Below are positions 57,088 to 64,000 of a DNA stretch of 64,000 nucleotides, one piece after another. Position 1 is the stretch's first letter. Each line of letters starts with the position of its first letter. This DNA comes from Rhodamnia argentea (Eukaryota; Streptophyta; Magnoliopsida; Myrtales; Myrtaceae), in NCBI RefSeq assembly GCF_020921035.1, contig NC_063157.1, forward strand, positions 1,302,001-1,366,000, given 5' to 3'. The notes under the pieces were generated by a model, which was not told the DNA's origin, did no database searches, and was given only the letters and a program-made list of their open reading frames with translations. The position numbers and the translations under genes were made by a program.

Positions 57088-58082
57088 GGGAAAATTTCAA
57101 ACAAGAGCCCAAAGTACCCTGATTTTCTTAGATAAGGGCCTAAAGTGGATCTTGTTTCAAATAAGGGTCTGAAGTGCGCTCATTATTTTAAATAAAGGCT
57201 TGAAGTGAATCTTGTTTCAAATAAGGACCTGAAGTGAATATTAGTTCAAATAAGGGCATGGTCACCATATAAGTATAAAAAAAGAACCTCTCATTAATTA
57301 TTTACAAACATTTTCGTCAGTTATCATTTATTATTATTTTTCTCCTTTTTCTTTGTTTTTTTGTCCTCTTTTAAAAAAAAAAATTAAAAAAAAAACTAAG
57401 AAAGAAAGAACAATAGGCGGGAGGCTGGCCTCCCGCCTGTGGAAGCATCCCCATCGCTAGTGGGGCGGTGTTGGTGGCCGTCAAGGTAGCCGGCGCCTCG
57501 ACAGAGGCCGGACGATCTCGCCGACCAACGGCGAGGGACAACAAGCCTTGCTAAGCTAGTAGAGGGCTGAGACCATCTCCCAAATCTAGGGGAGGGCCGG
57601 CCCTCATAGATGTCCGAGGGAGGGCTGCGGCCCTCGGCGGGACCAGCGCCGGGGCCGTGGACCGTTGCCTAGGTTCGACCGAGGGTGGCGGCCCTCACCC
57701 GGATTTGAGAGGGTCGTCAGGCCCCGTTGAGGCACTGGTGACCCCAATGGCCACCAATGCCTCCCCACAAACGGTGGGGCAGCTTCCACGAGCAGGAGGC
57801 TCTTGCCGCTTGTATTCCTCTATGTTTTTGTTTTTTACTCTTAGTATTTTTATTTCTTATTTAACTTAACTAAAAATTATGTTAAAATCATATTTTGACC
57901 AAAATACTCTTGGTCGGTCGGCTTTTCCAACCACGCCAGGCCCTTACTTGAAACAACAATGATCACTTCAAATCTTTATTTGAAATAAAAATAAAACTTC
58001 ATACTCTTATTTGAAACAAGTTTACTTCATGCTCTTATTTGAGAAAATCAAAGCACTTAGGGTTTTGATTTGGAATTTTCTC
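57088..58082. mobile_element. F2 foldback element with a perfect 9-bp target duplication and a GC-rich interior
   Basis: TTGTTTCTA stands on both sides (57079-57087 and 58083-58091). The left end GGGAAAATTTCAAACAAGAG is inverted in the right end (TTTTGATTTGGAATTTTCTC). Arms repeat CAAATAAGGGCCTGAAGTG / CACTTC..CTTATTTGAAACAA. A 9-base target duplication points to the Mutator superfamily. The interior (57415-57830) is strikingly GC-rich in an AT-rich setting and reads open in several frames; it may be a captured gene fragment, but I recognise no protein. Confidence 0.85.
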
Positions 58083-58184
58083 TTGTTTCTATTATTGGTG
58101 GTTTTTTTAGTTTTTTTTTTTTTTTTTTCGTAACAGTTCATGACTGTCCACCTGTGCACAAATGTCAACTTCATGTGGGTCGTT

Positions 58185-58780
58185 AATCCAGGGAGATTGC
58201 TTTATTTAATAAGGCCTGATTCTGGATTTTTTTTTTCTATGCGATACGATACTTCCACACCCTTGATTAATTCTTCCTCTATTACATAATTAATATTTCA
58301 TTTAATATGAAGAATTTGCAATTTATTCAACATCTAAAATATTTGTTAAAATGAATAAAAGAAAATTTTAAACAAGGGTATGATATGTTATTATTTTCTC
58401 AAATAAAAGCCTAAAATGAATATTGTTTCAAATAATGGCGTGAAGTACTATTATATTCAAAAATAAGGGTATAAAGTGAACATTATTTCAAATAAGGGTT
58501 GAAGTAGCCATTTAGTCTTCAAAAAAGGGCCCCACCTGAAAGAAATTTTTGTCATTTACTTTTTAATTTTTTTTGTCTTTCTTTCTTTGTTTTTTCCTTT
58601 TTATTTTTAATTAAAAAAGATAAAATAAAAAAATGCAAGCGGAGGGGCATCGACGATGGTCAATGGGGTCGCTGGTGTCTCAATGAGGGCCCGCAACCCC
58701 TCCAACCAGAGGTGAGGGCCAACAGGCCCTCTCTAGAACCAGGAGAGGGCCGCAATTGCAATTTATTTAATACTGAATTG
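58185..58780. repeat. Upstream-block copy and an F2 remnant
   Basis: 58185-58330 repeats the upstream block of the thionin-like genes (AGGGAGATTGCTTTATTTAA, TTCTGGATTT). 58365-58760 is a left-arm F2 remnant (CAAATAATGGCGTGAAGTA, CAAATAAGGGTTGAAGTAG) with the start of the same GC-rich interior. A short F1 right arm follows at 58770-58855. Confidence 0.6.
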
Positions 58781-58859
58781 ACCAAAAAAAAAAAGTTTAA
58801 GGATGAATTAGCATAATTGCAGTAAGTTTAGGACTTTTTTGGTAATCCTTCTCAAACAA

Positions 58860-59848
58860 TCTCATATGCTTAGGCCATTTTGTTGAGTTTTGGATCACAT
58901 TTTACGTGGTCCTCAATAAGTTAATTTATAGTACTTGCTTAATTTATGTAGGCATCCATTTTCTGAAGTTATGGCATCATTTATCAGAGTGACATATGTT
59001 CTCAACAGAAAATTGAATGCCCACATCAATGAGTTTTGTCTTCAACCCACATTGAGTGAGGGCACTCAACAAACTCTCTTATTCACTGAAAAAAAAAACC
59101 CATTATTACAATATTTGAAGTCTTAAAATTTGGACAATTAGAGAGCAAATTTGATGCCATCTAATTCATAAGTCTGGCTAGTATAACAGTCCTTAATCCA
59201 CTTGAGAGTAATGCCCTACTGTGGGCCATAAATTCTTAAGGGAGTACACTCCACAATAATTTTTAATTATTATTATTATTATTTGTTATTTTGTCATGTC
59301 GGTGGATTTAGGACAGTCACTTAACAATTTCTCTAAATTCATGTGCTGGTTGTGGCAGGAGTGAATAAAAGGAAAGATGCCTAGGCTTTTCTTTCAAGAG
59401 ATGCATAAGAAATGATAAGTTCCTGTAAACTTTGCATGTCATTTTTTGGTTATGTTGAATTTGAACAATCGGTTGTTACCCTTAAACTTCATCAAAAGGC
59501 AGGCCAATGCATAGTGTAACTTTCTGAAAAAATTGTCGGGGCTAACTCTATGGAGAGAAAAAGTATTTTGTGTATAGATTACACAATATGATGTAATAGA
59601 TGAACCGCATTACTAATACCATTGCCCGCCAACCAAATATAGGTTTCAGAATTTAAAATTTGTCTTTTGCTCCGACATGCATGATTTCCACGGGTAACCA
59701 GTTGGTTACACAAACATACAACTTTCCAAAGGAAATGCCAATACAAGATCCCTTGTTGGCGCATAAAGGAAGGGACCGTCTCCCTCGGCAGCTGCAGCTC
59801 AATCCCGTCGGTGCTGCTTCAACTTCTTCCTCCATCGAAGACAGCAAC
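58860..59848. other. Upstream region of the intact thionin-like gene
   Basis: No gene recognised. (TTA)n-type run near 59262-59286. An ATG at 59660 is in frame with the gene below but would add 63 residues without signal-peptide character, so it is read as leader. Confidence 0.4.
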
Positions 59849-60208
59849 ATGGACAAAGTGAAGTTTGCTTTTGTGGTTTGTCTTGTGTTGGGGTTGTTCG
59901 TAGTGCAGCCCAGTGCCAGCGGCATTAAGCCTTGCTATAAGCACTGCTACTTTCATTGTGTTATTGATCCTCGCCGCAGTCGGCACTATTGCCATGACAA
60001 GTGCATGAAGCACTGTCTACCTCCTTCATCAGACAACCTCAAAGATACCCAGTACTTTTGCAAGCTCGGATGTGCCTACTCCTCGTGCACGACTTTCGGC
60101 TCAGAGGATGATCCGATAATTCCCATGTCTGTTTTGCCAGGTGAAAAAGAAGTTGCAGGTTGCGTGGATTCTTGCTCGGAGAGATGTACCAAGCATCACG
60201 ATGGGTAG
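59849..60208 (+). CDS. Thionin-like cysteine-rich secreted protein, the only intact copy
   Basis: 119-aa precursor of the plant thionin-like family, predicted secreted and antimicrobial by homology; no activity can be read from sequence. The signal peptide covers about residues 1-24 (hydrophobic FAFVVCLVLGLFVV, then small residues). The mature part has 12 cysteines in CxxxC-type pairs: PCYKHCYFHC, CHDKCMKHC, TQYFCKLGCAYSSC and CVDSCSERC; the last block is the family's C-terminal signature. The start is chosen by the conserved leader GACAGCAAC before ATG, shared with copy 1. Where copy 1 has an intron, this gene has 24 extra in-frame bases ending TTTTGCCAG, read as coding (IIPMSVLP), which look like an intron remnant. 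The other members nearby are all broken. Confidence 0.88.
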   Translation: MDKVKFAFVVCLVLGLFVVQPSASGIKPCYKHCYFHCVIDPRRSRHYCHDKCMKHCLPPSSDNLKDTQYFCKLGCAYSSCTTFGSEDDPIIPMSVLPGEKEVAGCVDSCSERCTKHHDG

Positions 60209-61465
60209 GTAGCCATTGGAGAATTTTGGTTCCTGATGTTTGTACAAAGTGCAATAATATTTCTTTCTGCAAAGATGGGCGATTGGGAGTATATTCCAAT
60301 TGTCAAACAGGAACGAATTTTCCTTCCTTTGTACCCATCGTTTCTTTTTTTCCTATTGCATCTTATTTCATCTACCACCCGAATAGGACTGCATATCTTT
60401 CATCTTCAACAGGACGATCATTTTATTTAACGAGACCTACTACCGGATTTGGTTTCCTCTATGGTATTTCCATACCGGTATGCATTGCCCAACTATTGGG
60501 TATGAATGTGGATTTTTCCTTTGATAAGGAAATTTTCAAATCCCTATTTTACAATTGCTAAAATGTAATAACCTCAATATGAAGTGTGTAAAGAAGCAAA
60601 GATCTAACTTGGCACTATGACTATGACTATGACTATGGCTATGACATCCCAAGTCCCACGTCGTTGGGGACAAGCCGTGTCTAGTAATTTATAAGTCAAT
60701 GTCCGCCCTAAATGATTGTAACCTTTTGTAGTTATTTTAAATACTCCTTAGCACATAGGGATTGAACGAGTCATATGAGATGAAGGTTTTTAGGATTGGG
60801 GGGGGGGGGGGACCCAACCAATGTAGGATTTGAGATACAAGCGATCATTTTCAGGAAATTATTTTTCTAAAAATAATTTTCTAAATCATCCGTTTTCTGC
60901 GAACCAATCGGAGCCAAACTAAATTTAGAATATCATACGATAAAAAGAAGAATAAAAGATCTATCTTTTGTCGCATCGAACTGACGCTAAATAAGCTCTT
61001 CTCGACAGCCTCCCATTGATTAGTGTCAGTAGGTGATCATTGGGCATATTCGAGTCAAATTTATTCTTGTCCAAGCTTGCTTAGCATGAAATTCTCATGT
61101 ATAAATCTTTGGCTGGGCCGGGCTAACTTAGGGCCCAACAGGACTTTCTCCATAAATGCCCTTACCCAAGCCTGCCCAAAAAGTGATCAGGCCCTTGCAG
61201 TTCTTGGACCTCAAGGTGTTCATATTTTGGTTTTATAGTTAGGTCATAAAGAGATAGACAATAATTGTTGGTTGAACATTTTTTAAATTTAAGTTGGGGA
61301 TGAGTTCTGAAGGAATTACGGGGGAAAGAAGAGGCTCTTAAATATGACGCCTAAAAGATGGAATAGACATCTCTCGAGGAACCATAGAAGGCGCTCCTCA
61401 GAGGCCTATATTAATAAGTAATTTACTCACAAAGGTCTGAAATGGCATGCAGATGCTCAGTTAGT
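60209..61465. other. 3' flank: upstream-block copy, (CTATGA)n, G14 run; no gene
   Basis: 60418-60490 is a diverged copy of the thionin upstream block. (CTATGA)n at about 60616-60648. A run of 14 G at 60798-60811. 60850-60920 is one end of a MITE of the AAATTATTTTTC / CGGAGCC type. 60648-60680 has ACATCCCAAGTCCCACGTCG, common at ends of plant MITEs. Confidence 0.5.
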
Positions 61466-61468
61466 CAG

Positions 61469-61522
61469 GTGAAGATAAGTTGCAGGTCGTGTGGATTCTT
61501 GCTCGGAGACATGTACACAAAA
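61469..61522 (+). pseudogene. Remnant of thionin-like exon 2
   Basis: After CAG (an old acceptor) the bases GTGAAGATAAGTTGCAGG and TGTGGATTCTTGCTCGGAGACATGTAC match exon 2 of the family (equivalent to 60143-60190 in the intact gene). No exon 1 is nearby, and a one-base change breaks the frame before the cysteine block. Fourth copy of this exon in the cluster. Confidence 0.82.
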
Positions 61523-63281
61523 CCAACAAACCGGAAAAGGACGGATTGTTTTGTGAAAGAATTTTTGGTCCTATAAAAAGAAATGACTGATTTTTTTTTT
61601 TTTCAATCTTTTCAACCAACCATCTGACAATTTCGAGAAATTTCCACTACTGGCTGTATTAGAAAAAGAGAAACCTTATTCGAAGCAAGGAAAGAAAAGA
61701 AAAGGAAAAAAAATCAGAACATTCAGAAAATCATGCAAAAGTACATCAATTAGTTCCGTTTCGCCACGTCAAATTGATAGGTGCAAGGATGACTTGAGCA
61801 GGGCATAGTGCATCCAAGAATGAGTTTGGGGATAGGATTTGCGGGATTCAAGAAAATGGGAAACGGATGATTTTTGAAGTAATTGCTCATGTTTTCCTTA
61901 TTCTTTTCAAACTCCGTCGGGCTAGAAATGATTTTGGTATTTAGATGTTCTAGAAAAGAGAAACCTTGTTTGAAGTAAGGGAAAGAATTTAAAAGGGAAA
62001 GAAGAGGGAAAAGATGAAACCTTACTATTGACAAAAGGTTCAGGGGTGAACCATATACATGTTTCTGAGTTACATACTGGGGGAGAGAAAAGGATTTGAT
62101 CATACTAATGCTTTTACGATGTTTAGCGCTCTTACATGAGTGCAAAATTCTTAATCTCTTTAAGGCATACAAAAAAATTCGGCCACTTCTAGTTCGACCG
62201 TTTGGAGTATTTTACCAGAAGAAAATTTTCTGAGATAGTGCGAGTAGCTCCCTCAAACTAGACTCGTCTAACAGGTGGATTTAGTTCGGGTCAAAAATGA
62301 TCCGGCTCAAAAGGATGTATTTAACTCGTTTTGGCCCATTTCCATGCAATACAAGTCTAGCAACTTATACTAGACCTAATCTATGTCCGACACGACTCAC
62401 ATTGCTAAAACATTTTTATAGTTTTCACAATCTAGGAAAACTTGTTTCTTAATTATATTGCTAAAACATTTACATGCAATACAAATTTAGTGGATAACTT
62501 TGATAATTATCGGAAAAAAATATGTACTTTTTTTTTTAATGTTTTTCCTTATTTCTTTGTCTAAGTCCGATGAGGGCCGGTAGATCCTCGTTGGCCATCT
62601 CGCCTAGTGGTCGTTTGGGCAAGGGCCGCGACGCTCGCCCGCTGGCGGCCAAGGCTTCGCGGCACTCACCGGATCTAAGTGAGAGCCCGGACCCTCGCCG
62701 GTGGACTTCGTAGAAAAAATGTGTTTTTCACCCGATCCTCGCCAGGCTTCGTAGAGAAATAAAATGGAAAAAAAAAAAAAATTAAAAATTACAAAAGTAA
62801 GCAAAATTAAAGAATTTAAAAAAATTATAAATACTGTGTTGACATCTCCAACTCCACGACATTTTATTTACTACTAGTCTAGATACGGGTGGAAAAAAGT
62901 TCTTTGTTGTTCATATTGGATTAGAAATAGGTTAGTTATCAATCCATTCAAAACTCATTAAGTTGTTAGGCAACCTATTTATGATTCACTTAAGTCTGTT
63001 TTTAAAATTTAAAGCAACCGTTTTATAACTTGCACCATTAAATGTGGACTGTAGATCCATTTTGCCATGTCTACTTTGCCTAAGTCATGTCAACAATGAG
63101 GTGATACTTCTAAGACTTTAATCTCTCAGGGATTTGACTCGATCTTTCTTCTATTTCATAACACAAGTTTTACTAAATCTGCAGCAAATGGGATATGACA
63201 GTGGTTCCCATCGTGCAAATATAACAATATTGAACAAGTAGGATGAAAGCCTTTTCGCGTACTTCCAAACCAATCAAAAGA
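61523..63281. other. Intergenic; GC-rich patch near 62565-62760, no gene
   Basis: The open frame at 61750-62172 (minus) has no recognised family. 62565-62760 is GC-rich with CTCGCCGG words, resembling centres of the F1 and F2 elements, but arms are not clear on both sides. Confidence 0.35.
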
Positions 63282-64000
63282 TTAATGTGGAATGTCATGC
63301 TGTTGCAACATTTTGCCTTCTCCTTTTGTGGCTCTGGTCCTCTGCCTTTGCCCAAAAAGCTTCTTCACGAACCAATGTTGAACTCTCGGGGTTGTGTTGT
63401 GTCCCATCACCACGCCGATCACCAGCCCGCTTCCAAAACCCACCAAGACAATTTTCCAGTCAAGTTCTTCGAACCAGGTCCCTGGATCCTCTTTGGCCAA
63501 TGCACCAGATGGTGGTGCCGGTGGCGCTTCGACAGGATTTCTACATTTCTGTGTCAGAGAAACTCCGCACAATCCTAAGTTCCCTCCATAAGAGTCATTG
63601 TCGAATGTAGTGAACTGGTTTGCTCGAGGTATGGGCCCAGAAAGATGGTTGTTCGACACATTGAAGAAAGCAAGGAAATTGACTTGTTTAATTCTGGAGG
63701 GATCATTCCCGATAGCTTATTGCTTGAAAGGTCAAGAGATTCTAGTTCGGTCATTTTCGCTAGGGACGTAGGGATGGAGCCGGTGAGAGCGTTGTTGGAG
63801 AGATTGAGCATATGAAGTTCAGTTAAACTTCCAACAGAATTCGGGATTTCCCCGATGAAGTTGTTGCTCGAAAGATCAATAGCAGTGAGGTATCCCGATA
63901 TTTTTTCGTACTCCATTGCAATGCCTTTGTTCATTATTGTCATTGGGAAGTCGTACTCTCCCCCGTTCTGGGGGAGAGGGAGGTAAGAGGGCACATAATT
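63282..64000 (-). pseudogene. Leucine-rich-repeat receptor-like protein (Cf/RLP type), 3' end, with a one-base frameshift
   Basis: Cell-surface receptor lacking a kinase; such proteins sense pathogen or developmental ligands with SOBIR1/BAK1. From the right edge the minus strand reads an island-end segment (PMTIMNKGIAMEYEKISGYL), then LRRs (LTAIDLSSNNFIGEIPNSVG, LHMLNLSNNALTGSIPTSLA, LESLDLSSNKLSGMIPPEL). Near 63685-63692 one base is missing. The family frame resumes as FNVSNNHLSGPIPRANQF, the cap CRNPV after LGLCG, an acidic stretch, the membrane helix (IVLVGFGSGLVIGVVMG) and a short basic tail ending at 63282. The N-terminal LRRs lie beyond 64000. The deletion could be a sequencing error in an otherwise coherent gene. 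Confidence 0.9.

Noticed and set aside
57604..57869. Overlapping open frames in the GC-rich interior of the F2 element
   Set aside because: Open on both strands through base composition; no start context, domain or conserved phrase.
59660..59848. Upstream ATG extending the thionin-like protein by 63 residues
   Set aside because: The extension would place the signal peptide internally; the conserved leader before ATG 59849 supports the shorter form.

Overview
The window is nuclear DNA of a flowering plant, most likely a woody eudicot. The evidence is spliced genes with GT-AG introns, an Aux/IAA gene, plant katanin, a KISS ME DEADLY-type F-box/kelch pair, a Cf-like receptor protein, a cytosolic tRNA-Ser, a Ty1/copia element and many MITEs. 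I cannot fix the species from sequence alone. Well-supported intact genes are few; most of the space between them is old transposon and duplicated gene debris.

Layout. 0-5.2 kb: the 5' part of katanin p60 (minus strand, running off the left edge), a LINE RNase H remnant and a complete four-exon Aux/IAA gene (minus). 5.2-18.8 kb: gene-poor, with a tRNA-Ser(AGA) at 13.56 kb, several foldback elements and the first copy (16.3-17.2 kb) of a duplicated minus-strand unit that I do not recognise. 18.8-33.2 kb: a KMD-type F-box gene, a 3'-end pseudogene of it, and a second full-length copy. Between them lie three further decayed copies of the unknown unit, an aspartyl-protease fragment between 154-bp direct repeats, and nested MITEs. 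34.3-38.4 kb: a four-exon GT4-family glycosyltransferase (minus). 40.5-44 kb: two broken copies of a secreted Gnk2/DUF26 cysteine-rich protein, one split by a Mutator-type MITE and one by a Tourist-type MITE. 45.5-50.1 kb: a complete but dead Ty1/copia retrotransposon with LTRs, TSD, primer site and polypurine tract. 52-61.5 kb: a cluster of thionin-like cysteine-rich secreted protein genes, with one intact ORF, one frameshifted copy and two isolated second-exon copies, together with repeated upstream blocks, a hAT-type MITE and a second Mutator-type foldback family. 63.3-64 kb: the 3' end of a leucine-rich-repeat receptor-like protein (minus), with a frameshift.

Themes. Housekeeping and developmental genes (katanin, Aux/IAA, glycosyltransferase, KMD F-box) sit among small defence-type families (thionin-like, DUF26, receptor-like protein, aspartyl protease) that are duplicating and decaying. 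One abundant foldback family, called F1 here, leaves 9-10 bp target duplications and so looks Mutator-type. I see no operon-like or novel multi-gene system. The most informative novelties are the F1/F2 families, the MITE-split DUF26 gene, the exonised intron relic in the thionin-like gene, and the duplicated unknown unit beside the F-box genes.
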